Shown here one piece after another: positions 10,807-19,770 of a stretch of DNA of 64,000 nt. Under the pieces are notes generated by a model, which saw only the letters and a program-made list of their open reading frames with translations, did not search any database and was not told where the DNA came from. Position numbers and translations under genes: made by a program. Within the stretch, counting starts at the first letter, position 1. Every line of letters begins with the position of its first letter. The DNA is from Salinarimonas ramus (lineage in GTDB: Bacteria; Pseudomonadota; Alphaproteobacteria; Rhizobiales; Beijerinckiaceae). The DNA lies in NCBI RefSeq assembly GCF_014645695.1, contig NZ_BMMF01000008.1, forward strand, positions 186,001 to 250,000, given 5' to 3'.

Positions 10807-11694
10807 TCAGCGCCGGAACGCCACGACGCGCTCGACCCCCGCGAGGTCGCGGGCGATCCGCACGAGGGAGAGCCCCCGCGCCTCCCCCATCGCGGCCACG
10901 TCCGCCGCCTGGCCGATCCCCACCTCGAGCGCGAGGACGCCCTCCTGCGCGAGGAGGTCGCGTCCACGATCCACGATGATCCGGTAGGCGTCGAGCCCGT
11001 CGGCGCCGCCGTCGAGGGCGCGGGCGGGGTCGTGACCGCGCACCTCAGGCGCGAGCGCGGCCAGATCGGCCGCGGGGATGTAGGGCGGGTTCGACACGAC
11101 GAGGTCGAAGCACGGATCGGGCGCCAACGCCGCCGTCCAGTCGCCGACGAGGAAGGCCGCGCGATCCGCGACGCCGTTCGCCCGCGCGTTCTCCCGCGCC
11201 GTCCGGGCGGCCTCCGGCGAGCGGTCGAGGCCGAGACCCCAGGCGCCGGGCGCCTCCGAGAGCAGCGCCACGAGAATGCAGCCCGATCCCGTGCCGAGAT
11301 CGAGGATGCGCGCGCCCCTCCCCTTCTCGTCCGCGAGACCGAGCGCGAGCGCCACCTCGACCAGCGTCTCCGTGTCGGGCCGCGGCACGAGCGTCTCCGG
11401 CGCGAGGCGGAACGGCAGCCCCCAGAACTCCGCTTCGCCGAGGATGCGCCAGACCGGCTCGCGGGCGAGGCGTCGCGCGGCAAAGCCCAGGAGCCGCGCG
11501 AGGGCGCCCGGATCGAGGGGCCGATCGAGATCGGCCAGGAGCGTTCCCGTGGAGACGCCGGCCACCTCGGCGACGAGGATGCGCGCGTCGAGCACCGGCT
11601 CGTCGAGCCCCGCCCGCGCGAAGGCGGCGCGCAGTGCCGCCAGCGCCGCGCCGCGGGTCGTGCCGGGCGCGAGGCGCAATCCGGCGGCGCTCAC
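10807..11694 (-). CDS. prmC: peptide chain release factor N5-glutamine methyltransferase PrmC
   Basis: 295 aa. Methylates the Gln of the GGQ motif in release factors. The N-terminal helical domain is followed by the SAM-binding motif [15 protein letters not shown] and the diagnostic substrate motif VSNPPYIP. C-terminal [18 protein letters not shown] is typical. The start overlaps the prfA stop by 4 bp, so translation is coupled to its own substrate gene, a conserved arrangement. Confidence 0.96.
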   Translation of the reverse strand: MSAAGLRLAPGTTRGAALAALRAAFARAGLDEPVLDARILVAEVAGVSTGTLLADLDRPLDPGALARLLGFAARRLAREPVWRILGEAEFWGLPFRLAPETLVPRPDTETLVEVALALGLADEKGRGARILDLGTGSGCILVALLSEAPGAWGLGLDRSPEAARTARENARANGVADRAAFLVGDWTAALAPDPCFDLVVSNPPYIPAADLAALAPEVRGHDPARALDGGADGLDAYRIIVDRGRDLLAQEGVLALEVGIGQAADVAAMGEARGLSLVRIARDLAGVERVVAFRR

Positions 11695-12773
11695 CCCTGC
11701 TGCTCCGCGAGCAGCGCCGCCTGATGCTCGGCCACGAGCGCGTCGACGACCTCGTCGAGCGCCTCTCCCGCGAGCACGGCGTCGAGCTTGTAGAGCGTGA
11801 GCCCGATGCGGTGGTCGGTGACGCGGCCTTGCGGGAAATTGTAGGTGCGGATGCGCTCGGAACGATCGCCCGAGCCGACCTGCGCCTTGCGATCGGCGGC
11901 GCGGGCCGCGTCGGCGCGGGTGCGCTCGAGGTCGTAGAGCTTGGCGCGCAGGAGCTGGAGCGCGCGCGCCTTGTTCTTGTGCTGGGAGCGCTCGTCCTGC
12001 ACCACGACGGCGATGCCGCTCGGAACGTGGGTTATGCGCACCGCCGATTCGGTCTTGTTGACGTGCTGCCCGCCGGCACCGCCCGAGCGCATCGTGTCGA
12101 TGCGCAGGTCCGTCTCGTCGAGATCGAGATCGACCGATTCCGCCTCCGGCAGCACCGCGACGGTCGCCGCCGAGGTGTGGATGCGCCCGCCGCCCTCGGT
12201 CTCCGGCACGCGCTGCACGCGGTGCACGCCGCTCTCGAACTTGAGCCTGGCGAAGACGCCGCGCCCGACGATCTCGGCGACGATCTCCTTGTAGCCGCCG
12301 ACCGCTCCTTCCGAGACCGACATCACCGACACGCGCCAGCCGTGGATCTCGGCGTAGCGGGAATACATGCGAAACAGGTCGCCCGCGAAGAGCGCCGCCT
12401 CGTCGCCGCCGGTGCCCGCGCGGACCTCGAGGATGGCGCTGCCCTCGTCGGCGGCGTCCTTGGGAATGAGCATCAGCTGGAGGGCGCGCGCCGCCGCCTC
12501 CGCCGCCGCCTCGGCCTCCTCGCGCTCGTCGTAGGCGAGGGCGCGCATCTCGCCGTCCGTCGCGGGATCGGCGATCAGCGCCTCGATGCCCGCGAGGTTC
12601 TCCTGCGCGGCGCGCCAGGCGCGGATCGCGGCGACGACGTCGTCGAGCTCGGACAGCTCGCGCGAGAGCGCCACCACGGTCTCGGAATCGGGACCGGCGG
12701 CGAGCATGTCTGTGATGACGGCGTGGCGCTGGACGATGGCGTCGAGGCGCTCGGGCGGTGGCGAGAGCGTCAT
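11691..12773 (-). CDS. prfA: peptide chain release factor 1
   Basis: 360 aa. Recognises UAA and UAG stop codons and triggers peptide release. The codon-recognition PxT motif reads PET in [17 protein letters not shown], which marks RF1 rather than RF2. The catalytic GGQ is in [19 protein letters not shown]. Normal length. It is separated from ptsP by one base and overlaps prmC by 4 bp, so ptsP-prfA-prmC form an operon on the minus strand. Confidence 0.97.
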   Translation of the reverse strand: MTLSPPPERLDAIVQRHAVITDMLAAGPDSETVVALSRELSELDDVVAAIRAWRAAQENLAGIEALIADPATDGEMRALAYDEREEAEAAAEAAARALQLMLIPKDAADEGSAILEVRAGTGGDEAALFAGDLFRMYSRYAEIHGWRVSVMSVSEGAVGGYKEIVAEIVGRGVFARLKFESGVHRVQRVPETEGGGRIHTSAATVAVLPEAESVDLDLDETDLRIDTMRSGGAGGQHVNKTESAVRITHVPSGIAVVVQDERSQHKNKARALQLLRAKLYDLERTRADAARAADRKAQVGSGDRSERIRTYNFPQGRVTDHRIGLTLYKLDAVLAGEALDEVVDALVAEHQAALLAEQQG

Positions 12774-12774
12774 G

Positions 12775-15045
12775 TCAGAGCGGGATATGGTGCGCCTCCG
12801 CGAAGGCCGCGAGCGTGGGGCGCAGCGAATCGTGGGCGTCTTCGCGGCCGAGCTCGCGCGCGAGGAGCTCGGCGATGCCCGACGCCTCCGCCGCGATGAG
12901 CGCGGCCTTCACCGGGCCGACGGCGGCGGGCGACATGGAGAGGCTGCGATAGCCGAGCCCCACGAGCGCGAGCGCCTCGAGCGGCCGGCTCGCCACCTCG
13001 CCACAGACGGAGACGCGGCAGGTCGTGCCCTTCGCGGCGTCGACGATGGTGCGGAAGGCGCGCAGCGCGTTGACCGAAAGCGCGTCGTAGCGGTTGGCCA
13101 CCTGCCGGTTCTCGCGGTCCGCCGCGAACAGGAACTGGAGCAGGTCGTTCGAGCCTACCGAGACGAAGTCCGCCCGCGCGCAGATCTCCTCCATCTGGAA
13201 GAGCAGCGAAGGAACCTCGATCATCACGCCGACCTCGATGGCGGTGGGCAGGTCGTGGCCGTGGCGGGTGAGGTGGGCGATCTCGCGGTCGACGATGGCG
13301 CGCCCGCGCACGAACTCCTCCACCGTCGCGACCATCGGGAACATGATGGCGCAGGCCCGCCCCGCGCTCGCCTTGAGCAGCGCGCGCACCTGGCTGCGCA
13401 GGAGGCCCGGCCGGTCGAGCCCGATGCGGATCGCCCGCCAGCCCAGCGCCGGGTTCTCCTCCTCGATCTGCGACATGTAGGGGAGGATCTTGTCGCCGCC
13501 GATGTCCAGCGTCCGGAAGACGATGGGCGCCTGCGGCCCGATCTGGTCGAGCACGGCGCGGTAGAGCTTCTGCTGCTCGGCGGTGGAGGGCATGCGCTCC
13601 GCCACCATGAACTGGATCTCGGTGCGGAAGAGCCCGATGCCCTCGGCGCCGGTCTCGGCGAGATGCGGCAAATCGACGAGGAGGCCCGCGTTGAGATGCA
13701 GCTCGACGGCGACCCCGTCCTTCGTCGTCGAGGGCACGTCGCGCAGCGCCCGGTACTGCTCCTGGCGCTTGGCGCGCAGCCGCGCCTTCTCGGCATAGGC
13801 CGCCTCGATGTCCGGGCGCGGGCGAACCTGGATCTCGCCGGCGACGCCGTCGACGATGATCGCGTCGCCGGGCTCGACGAGCGAGGTGACGTTCTCCACC
13901 TCGCCCACGGCCGGGAGCCCGAGCGCGCGCGCGACGATGGCGACGTGGCTCGTGGGCCCGCCCTCCTCCAGCACGATGCCACGCAGGTTGGCGCGCTCGT
14001 AATCGAGCAGCGCCGCCGGGCCCATGGACCGCGCGACGAGGATCGCGTTGTCGGGCAGCGCCTCCGCGGCGGCGACGAAGTCGCGCCCCACGAGCTGGTG
14101 GAGCAGGCGGTTTGCGAGATCGTCGAGGTCGTGCAGGCGCTCGCGCAGGTAAGGGTCCGTCTGGCGCAGGAGCCGCGCGCGGGTGTCGGACTGGACGCGC
14201 TCGACGGCGGCCTCCGCGGTGAGGCCCGTGAGCACCACCTCGCGCATGCGCCTGAGCCAGCCCTGGTCGTGGGCGAACATGCGCACGGTCTCGAGCACCT
14301 CGCGGTGCTCGCCGCCGTCGCCGACGTCGCCGCGCTCCACCAGCGCGTCGATGGAGGCGCGCACCGCCTTGATGGCCGTCTCGAGGCGCTGGACCTCCGC
14401 CTCGGGATTCTCGGCGATGAGGTTCTTCACGACGACGCGCGGCTCGTGCAGCACCACGTGGCCGAGCCCGACGCCGTCGGCCAGCGAGACGCCCTGGATG
14501 TAGAGCGGGCGGCGCACCGCGATGTCCGCGCCCGGCTGCGCCAGCGCCTGCAGCTCGCCGGAGGCGACCATCTCGGCCAGCACCATCGCCGTGGTCTGGA
14601 GCGCCTCGATCTCCTCCTCGGTATAGGTGCGCATCGTGCGGTTCTGCACGACGAGGACCCCCAGCGTGTTGCCCGCCCGCAGGACCGGCACGCCGAGGAA
14701 GCCGTGATAGATCTCCTCGCCCGTCTCCGGCTTGTAGGAGAAGGCGGGATGCGTCTGCGCGTCGGTCAGCGCCAGCGGCTGCGCCTCGCGGGCGATGAGG
14801 CCGACGAGGCCCTCGTCGGCGCGCATGGTGGTGAGGTGGACGGCCTCGCGATTGAGGCCCTCCGTGGCGTAGAGCTCGAGCGTCTGGTCCGCGCGCAGGA
14901 CATAGACCGAGCATACCTCGGCCACCATGTTGGCCGCGATCAGAACCACGATCCTGTCGAGCCGGTCCTGCGTGCTGATCGGCTCCGCCATGATCTCGCG
15001 GAGCTTGCGGAGCAGAACGCGCGGACCGCCGGGAGGCGCTCTCAT
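12775..15045 (-). CDS. ptsP: phosphoenolpyruvate-protein phosphotransferase PtsP (enzyme I Ntr)
   Basis: 756 aa. First phosphotransfer protein of the nitrogen PTS, passing phosphate from PEP to NPr. The N-terminal GAF sensor domain ([19 protein letters not shown] through [13 protein letters not shown], residues about 25-165) precedes the enzyme I module. The phospho-histidine is in [17 protein letters not shown], and the PEP-binding barrel contains [12 protein letters not shown] and [17 protein letters not shown]. Start 15045 gives the usual family length; an upstream start would add 47 arginine-rich residues with no family support. It lies between lysC and prfA, as in other Hyphomicrobiales. 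Confidence 0.95.
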   Translation of the reverse strand: MRAPPGGPRVLLRKLREIMAEPISTQDRLDRIVVLIAANMVAEVCSVYVLRADQTLELYATEGLNREAVHLTTMRADEGLVGLIAREAQPLALTDAQTHPAFSYKPETGEEIYHGFLGVPVLRAGNTLGVLVVQNRTMRTYTEEEIEALQTTAMVLAEMVASGELQALAQPGADIAVRRPLYIQGVSLADGVGLGHVVLHEPRVVVKNLIAENPEAEVQRLETAIKAVRASIDALVERGDVGDGGEHREVLETVRMFAHDQGWLRRMREVVLTGLTAEAAVERVQSDTRARLLRQTDPYLRERLHDLDDLANRLLHQLVGRDFVAAAEALPDNAILVARSMGPAALLDYERANLRGIVLEEGGPTSHVAIVARALGLPAVGEVENVTSLVEPGDAIIVDGVAGEIQVRPRPDIEAAYAEKARLRAKRQEQYRALRDVPSTTKDGVAVELHLNAGLLVDLPHLAETGAEGIGLFRTEIQFMVAERMPSTAEQQKLYRAVLDQIGPQAPIVFRTLDIGGDKILPYMSQIEEENPALGWRAIRIGLDRPGLLRSQVRALLKASAGRACAIMFPMVATVEEFVRGRAIVDREIAHLTRHGHDLPTAIEVGVMIEVPSLLFQMEEICARADFVSVGSNDLLQFLFAADRENRQVANRYDALSVNALRAFRTIVDAAKGTTCRVSVCGEVASRPLEALALVGLGYRSLSMSPAAVGPVKAALIAAEASGIAELLARELGREDAHDSLRPTLAAFAEAHHIPL

Positions 15046-15139
15046 CGGCAGGGCCGAGTCTCCTTGACGCGCGGGCGGCTTGCCCGCCTCGGGGTTCGGG
15101 CGCGCGGACCTCGCGCGCCGCTCGTCGTCCGCGCCCTCC

Positions 15140-16378
15140 TCAGGCCGCGTCCAACCCGTATAGCGAGTGCAGCGTGCGCACGGCAAGCTCGGTATAGGCG
15201 GCGTCGATCAGCATCGAGAACTTGATCTCGGACGTCGTGATGGCGCGGATGTTCACGCCCTTGTCCGCCAGCGCCTTGAAGGCCTTGGCCGCGACGCCGG
15301 CATGGCTGCGCATGCCGACCCCGATGGCGGAGACCTTGACCACGTCGGTGGCGCCTTCGAGCGATTCGTAGCCGATCTTCGGTTGCAGCTCCTCGAGCAG
15401 CGTCCGGGCGCGCGCATAGTCGCCCGCGGGCACCGTGAAGGTGATGTCCGTCGTCGCGTGGTCGCGGGAGACCACCTGGATGATCATGTCCACGTTGATC
15501 GCGGCGTCGGCCAAGGGCACGAAGATCGAGGCCGCGACGCCAGGCGTGTCCGCCACCCGCCGCAGCGTGATCTGGGCCTCGTCCTTGGAATAGGCGATGC
15601 CGGTGACGGTCTGCTGTTCCACGATGTCCTCCTCGTCACAGATCAGCGTGCCGGGCTTGGGGTCTGTCGGGTCGTCGAAGCTGGAGCGGACGTAGGTCTT
15701 CACGCCGTAGAGCATGGCGAGCTCGACGGAGCGCACCTGCAGGACCTTGGCGCCCAGGCTCGCCATCTCGAGCATCTCCTCGTAGGAGACCTTGTCGAGA
15801 CGCTTGGCCTTGGAGACGATGCGCGGATCCGTCGTGTAGACGCCGTCCACGTCCGTGTAGATGTCGCAGCGCTCCGCCTCCAGCGCCGCGGCGAGCGCCA
15901 CCGCGCTCGTGTCCGAGCCGCCGCGCCCCAGCGTCGCGATCCGGCCCGTGGGCGCGTGCACGCCCTGGAAGCCGGCGACGACGGCGACCTCGCGCCGCTC
16001 CTCGAAATGCGCGGAGATCTTCGAGCCGTCGATGCCGAGGATGCGCGCGGAGCCGTGCGCGCCCGACGTCTCGATGGGGATCTGCCAGCCCTGCCAGGAG
16101 CGCGCGGGGATGCCGATGGATTGCAGGACGATGGCCAGCAGCCCCGCCGTCACCTGCTCGCCCGAGGCGACGACGGCGTCGTATTCCCGCGCGTCGTGGA
16201 TCATCGAGGCCTCGCGGCACCACGCGACGAGCTCGTTCGTCTTGCCCGCCATGGCGGAGACCACGACGGCGACGTCGTAGCCGGCCTTCACCTCGCGCTC
16301 GACGTGCCGCGCCACGTTGCGGATGCGGTCCAGGTCCGCGACGGAGGTGCCGCCGAACTTCATCACCAACCGGGGCAT
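15140..16378 (-). CDS. lysC: aspartate kinase
   Basis: 412 aa. Catalyses ATP-dependent phosphorylation of aspartate, the first step to Lys, Met, Thr and diaminopimelate. The kinase domain starts MPRLVMKFGGTSVADLDRI and contains GRGGSDTSAVALAAAL. C-terminal tandem ACT domains (IAYSKDEAQITLRRVADTPG and VSAIGVGMRSHAGVAAKAF) provide feedback control. Start 16378 is set by the conserved MKFGG. It is followed by ptsP after 94 bp on the same strand; ubiG, the usual neighbour on the other side, is displaced about 15 kb away. Confidence 0.97.
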   Translation of the reverse strand: MPRLVMKFGGTSVADLDRIRNVARHVEREVKAGYDVAVVVSAMAGKTNELVAWCREASMIHDAREYDAVVASGEQVTAGLLAIVLQSIGIPARSWQGWQIPIETSGAHGSARILGIDGSKISAHFEERREVAVVAGFQGVHAPTGRIATLGRGGSDTSAVALAAALEAERCDIYTDVDGVYTTDPRIVSKAKRLDKVSYEEMLEMASLGAKVLQVRSVELAMLYGVKTYVRSSFDDPTDPKPGTLICDEEDIVEQQTVTGIAYSKDEAQITLRRVADTPGVAASIFVPLADAAINVDMIIQVVSRDHATTDITFTVPAGDYARARTLLEELQPKIGYESLEGATDVVKVSAIGVGMRSHAGVAAKAFKALADKGVNIRAITTSEIKFSMLIDAAYTELAVRTLHSLYGLDAA

Positions 16379-16472
16379 CGGGGAGTCTCGCCTCGCTGTC
16401 GTCTCGGGTGCCCCGCCGCCGGCGCGGAGCGCCCCTCCAATGGCGCCGCGCGCGTTGCCTGTCAACGCGTCC

Positions 16473-17399
16473 TTAGGCGCGAGAGGACGCGGCCGCGATC
16501 GCCGCCGCCCCGCCGGGGCAGCTCTCGCGCAGGGCGGCGGCGATGAAGTCGTGGAAGGCGCGCACGGCGCGGGTCGGGGCGCGGTCGCGGGCGGTGACGA
16601 ACCAGTAGGAGATGCCCGTCGCATAGCGGTCCGGGAAGGGCGCGACGAGCCGGCCCATGGCGAGGGCGTCGGCGGCGAGCGTCTCCCACGCGAGGAAGAC
16701 GCCCTGCCCCGCGATCGCCGCGTCGAAGCACAAGGCCGCATCCGAATAGACCGGCCCCTCGCCGAGCATGCTCCGGTCGAGCCCGTTGGGGCGAAGCCAC
16801 ACGTCCCAGGAGAACATGGCGGCGGGCTCGGAGACGATGGGCACGTGCGCGAGATCGGCGGGCGTGCGCAGGCGCTCGGCCACGGCCGGTGCGCAGACGG
16901 GAAAGACGAGCTGGGCGACGAGGGGCTCCGCCCGCACGCCCGGATACGGCCCACGGCCGACGCGGATGCAGACGTCCACGTCCGAGACGTTCGGGTCGAC
17001 GAGCTCGAGCGCCGCGTCGATGCGCACGCGGATGCCGGGATTGGCGCGGGTGAAGCGATCCAGCCGCCAGACCAGCCATTTCGAGGCCAGGACCGGCGCC
17101 ACCGAGACCGTGAGCACGTCCTCCCGGCGCTGGTCCGCGAGCGCCACGGCCGCCGAGATCTCGGCGAAGCCCACCGCGAGCCGCGCGATCACCGCCGCGC
17201 CCAAGGGCGTCGGCTCGAGCCCGCGGGGACGCCGCTCGAAGAGCGTGCGGCCGAGCTCGGCCTCGCATTTGAGGATCTGCTGGCTCACCGCGCCGACCGT
17301 GACGCCGAGCTCCTCGGCGGCGGCGCGCAGGGTGCCGAGCCGCGCCGCCGCCTCCACCGCGCGCAGACCGCCCAGATGGACGCGGGAGAGGTTTCGCAT
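16473..17399 (-). CDS. LysR-family transcriptional regulator, GcvA-like
   Basis: 308 aa. The N-terminal winged HTH (AAARLGTLRAAAEELGVTVG, AVSQQILKCEAELGRTLFER) is followed by a LysR substrate-binding domain. The GcvA/AmpR subgroup is suggested by the start MRNLSRVHLGGLRAVEAAAR, by VSVAPVLASKWLVWRLDRF and by VDVCIRVGRGPYPGV. Its inducer is unknown. The start codon is overlapped by a TATAG-n5-CTATA palindrome (17399-17413), a likely autoregulatory box. A possible small gene begins 70 bp away on the opposite strand. Confidence 0.9.
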   Translation of the reverse strand: MRNLSRVHLGGLRAVEAAARLGTLRAAAEELGVTVGAVSQQILKCEAELGRTLFERRPRGLEPTPLGAAVIARLAVGFAEISAAVALADQRREDVLTVSVAPVLASKWLVWRLDRFTRANPGIRVRIDAALELVDPNVSDVDVCIRVGRGPYPGVRAEPLVAQLVFPVCAPAVAERLRTPADLAHVPIVSEPAAMFSWDVWLRPNGLDRSMLGEGPVYSDAALCFDAAIAGQGVFLAWETLAADALAMGRLVAPFPDRYATGISYWFVTARDRAPTRAVRAFHDFIAAALRESCPGGAAAIAAASSRA

Positions 17400-17413
17400 A
17401 TAGCTCGCCTATA
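17399..17413. promoter_or_regulatory. candidate LysR box, TATAG-n5-CTATA
   Basis: A perfect 5-bp inverted repeat with a 5-bp spacer overlaps the start codon of the GcvA-like gene. Its geometry fits the T-n11-A LysR consensus, and its position fits negative autoregulation. Confidence 0.45.
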
Positions 17414-17469
17414 GGCTCATCGAGCAGAACGGGATTTTCGCGCGTGCTCGGCTGCGCGATGGTGCAGCC

Positions 17470-17742
17470 ATGCTAAACCTCATCCACATCCTCCGGCAAG
17501 CGCTCGCGCGAGGCGAACCCGACCCGGACCCGGCTCTCGAGGCCGACCCCTTCTCCGATCCCACCATCGCCGCGATGAGCCCCGCCGCGCTCGCCGACCT
17601 GCCGCTCTCGCATCCGCCCGCCCCACCGCCTCTGCCGCGCGCCGCACCCGCGGCGGCGCCTCACGGCACGAGGACGAGCTTGCCCCGCGCCTCGCGGCTC
17701 GCGATCCGCCCCAGCGCCTCGGCGGCTTGCGTCAGCGGATAG
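17470..17742 (+). CDS. possible small proline-rich protein (weak)
   Basis: A 90-codon frame starts with ATG 70 bp from the divergent LysR gene. The first part (MLNLIHILRQALARGEPDPD, then TIAAMSPAALADLPLSHP) has helix-like character and a vague resemblance to small proteins found divergent to GcvA-type regulators. The second half is Pro/Ala/Arg-rich and overlaps the 3' end of the antisense oxidoreductase gene by 82 bp. There is no clear ribosome site. It could be chance coding in GC-rich DNA. Confidence 0.28.
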   Translation: MLNLIHILRQALARGEPDPDPALEADPFSDPTIAAMSPAALADLPLSHPPAPPPLPRAAPAAAPHGTRTSLPRASRLAIRPSASAACVSG

Positions 17743-18647
17743 GTCGCGTCGATCGAGACGCGGATCGTCCCGTCCGCCGCCCAGCCCATCAGCCGCTCCA
17801 TGTTGGCGGCGTGGCGCGCGGGCTCTCGCTCCAGGAAGGCGCCCCAGAACACGCCGCGCACGTCGCAGCCCTTGAGCAGCACGAGGTTCGAGGGGATCTT
17901 GGGGATCGCGCCGCCGGCGAAGCCGATGACGAGATAGCGCCCCTCCCAGGCGATGGCGCGCAGAGCCGGCTCGGCGAGATCGCCGCCGACGGGATCGTAG
18001 ACCACGTCGACGCCGCGTCCGTCGGTCAGCGCCTTCAAGCGCGCCTTCAGGTCCTCGCGTGAATAATCCACGGTCTCGTCCGCGCCCGCCTCGCGGGCCA
18101 GCGCGAGCTTGTCGGGCGAGGACGCGCAGGCGATCACCCGGGCGCCGAGCGCCTTGCCGACCTCCACGGCCGCGAGGCCGGTGCCGCCGGCGGCGCCGAG
18201 CACGCAGAGCGTCTCGCCGGGCCGGATCGCCGCGCGATCCGCGAGCGCGTGCAGGGTGGTACCGTAGGTGATGCTCATCCCCGCCGCCCGCGCGTCGTCG
18301 AGGCCCGCCGGCGCGGCGATCAGGCGATTCGCGGGGACGATGGCGTAATCCCGCGCCGCGCCGTGGCCGATATAGGCGACGACCCGCCGGCCCGCCTCCC
18401 AGCCGCCCACGCCCTCGCCGAGAGCGGCGATCTCGCCGCACAGCTCGCCCGCGGGGGAGAAGGGCAGGTCCGGCTTCACCTGGTAGCGGCCCTCGATGAT
18501 CAGCGTGTCGAAGAAATTGAGCGCCGCCGCGCGCACGCGCACCAGCACCTCGCCGGGGCCGGGCTCCGGCACGGGGATCTCCGCGAGGCTGAGCGTCTCG
18601 GGCGGGCCGAGGCGCTCGCACAGGACGGCTCTCATCGTGCGGGACAT
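17661..18647 (-). CDS. quinone oxidoreductase / zinc-type alcohol dehydrogenase-like protein (MDR superfamily)
   Basis: 328 aa NADPH-dependent medium-chain reductase. N-terminal GroES-like fold (MRAVLCERLGPPETLSLAEI, then VRVRAAALNFFDTLIIEGRY) lacks the structural-zinc Cys cluster, as in zeta-crystallin-type quinone reductases. The Rossmann motif is LGAAGGTGLAAVEVGKALGA and VVYDPVGGDL follows. It probably reduces quinones or enones; substrate unknown. Start 18647 has a strong aggagg ribosome site. It lies 79 bp downstream of a CrgA-like LysR gene on the same strand, so the two may be cotranscribed. Confidence 0.88.
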   Translation of the reverse strand: MSRTMRAVLCERLGPPETLSLAEIPVPEPGPGEVLVRVRAAALNFFDTLIIEGRYQVKPDLPFSPAGELCGEIAALGEGVGGWEAGRRVVAYIGHGAARDYAIVPANRLIAAPAGLDDARAAGMSITYGTTLHALADRAAIRPGETLCVLGAAGGTGLAAVEVGKALGARVIACASSPDKLALAREAGADETVDYSREDLKARLKALTDGRGVDVVYDPVGGDLAEPALRAIAWEGRYLVIGFAGGAIPKIPSNLVLLKGCDVRGVFWGAFLEREPARHAANMERLMGWAADGTIRVSIDATYPLTQAAEALGRIASREARGKLVLVP

Positions 18648-18726
18648 GGGCGCTCCTCCTTCGGGACGAGAGGATGCCGCGGCGCGGGCACCGACGCGAG
18701 CCCGACGTTGCGCGCACACCCGGCCT

Positions 18727-19632
18727 TCACAGAACCAACCCCTCGTCCCAATACGGCGTCGGTCCGTAGAGCCCCTCCAGGAAGGCGATGAAGGCGCGGG
18801 TCTTCTGCTCGAGATGCCGGCGGCTCGGGTAGATCGCGTGGATCGCGACCCGGGTCGACGAGCGATAGGCGGGGAGAACCCGCACCAGCGCCCCCGATTT
18901 CAGCTCCGGCCCCACGTCCCAGGTCGAGCGCAGCGCGATCCCGGCCCCCGCGATCACCGCCTCGCGCACGACCTCGCTCGAATTCGTCCGCAGCGTCGAG
19001 ACGATGCGCACGATCTCCGGTCCGTCGGGCCCCTCGAGCCGCCATTCCGGCGTCCCGTGGACGAGGAGCGTGTGCCGGTCGAGATCGGCGAGGCGCTCGG
19101 GCCTGCCGTGTCGCGCCAGATAGCCCGGCGTCGCCACGAGGACCCGGTGGCTCGGCGCGAGCTTCTTGGCGATGAGGCTCGAATCGGAGAGGTCGGCGAT
19201 GCGGATGGCGAGATCGAGCCCCTCGCCCACCACGTCGACGAAGGCGTCGGAGAGGGAGAGATCCACCGTCACCTGCGGGTTGGCGTCGAGGAAGCGTGCG
19301 AGATGGGGCGCGACGTGCATGCGCCCGAACGAGGTCGGCGCCGAGACCCTCAAGAGCCCGCGCGCCTCCGCCGAGCCGGACATCGCCCACGCCTCCGCCT
19401 CCTCCACCGCGGCGAGGATCGCCACCACCCGCTCGTGGAAGCCGCGGCCGACCTCGGTGAGCGCCAGCTGGCGCGTCGTGCGCTGCAGGAGCCGCACGCC
19501 GAGGCGCTCCTCGAGCCGGCGCATGCGCTTCGAGATCACCGCCGGCGAGAGGCCGAGCTCGCGCCCCGCCGCCGACATGGAGCGCGCCGCGACGATGCGC
19601 GCGAAGACGTCGAGATCCCCCAGCCGGTCCAT
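18727..19632 (-). CDS. LysR-family transcriptional regulator, CrgA-like
   Basis: 301 aa. HTH region MDRLGDLDVFARIVAARSMS with ELGLSPAVISKRMRRLEERL, then LLQRTTRQLALTEVGRGFHE, is typical of the CrgA/PtxR subgroup. The effector domain contains VSAPTSFGRMHVAPHLARFL and LAIRIADLSDSSLIAKKLAP. Start 19632 is chosen over an upstream ATG because that ATG falls within the palindromic operator. It is divergent from glcD and codirectional with the downstream quinone reductase gene; it may control either or both. Confidence 0.9.
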   Translation of the reverse strand: MDRLGDLDVFARIVAARSMSAAGRELGLSPAVISKRMRRLEERLGVRLLQRTTRQLALTEVGRGFHERVVAILAAVEEAEAWAMSGSAEARGLLRVSAPTSFGRMHVAPHLARFLDANPQVTVDLSLSDAFVDVVGEGLDLAIRIADLSDSSLIAKKLAPSHRVLVATPGYLARHGRPERLADLDRHTLLVHGTPEWRLEGPDGPEIVRIVSTLRTNSSEVVREAVIAGAGIALRSTWDVGPELKSGALVRVLPAYRSSTRVAIHAIYPSRRHLEQKTRAFIAFLEGLYGPTPYWDEGLVL

Positions 19633-19643
19633 GGTCCGCCCCG

Positions 19644-19666
19644 ATTGTTTCTCCAGGAGAAACAAT
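19644..19666. promoter_or_regulatory. perfect 23-bp palindrome, candidate LysR operator
   Basis: Arms attgtttctcc and ggagaaacaat (11 bp each, one central base) lie 11 bp upstream of the CrgA-like LysR start and 104 bp upstream of glcD. It is AT-rich within GC-rich DNA and fits a LysR T-n11-A site. It likely controls both divergent transcripts. Confidence 0.75.
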
Positions 19667-19770
19667 CTAGCGCAGGCCGCGCCTCTGTTAACCGGGCGCG
19701 CTTCGCCCTATGGTCTTTTGGAACGCGTCCGAACGAGACGCGCCCGAGAATCACGAGCCGGAGGACGCCG

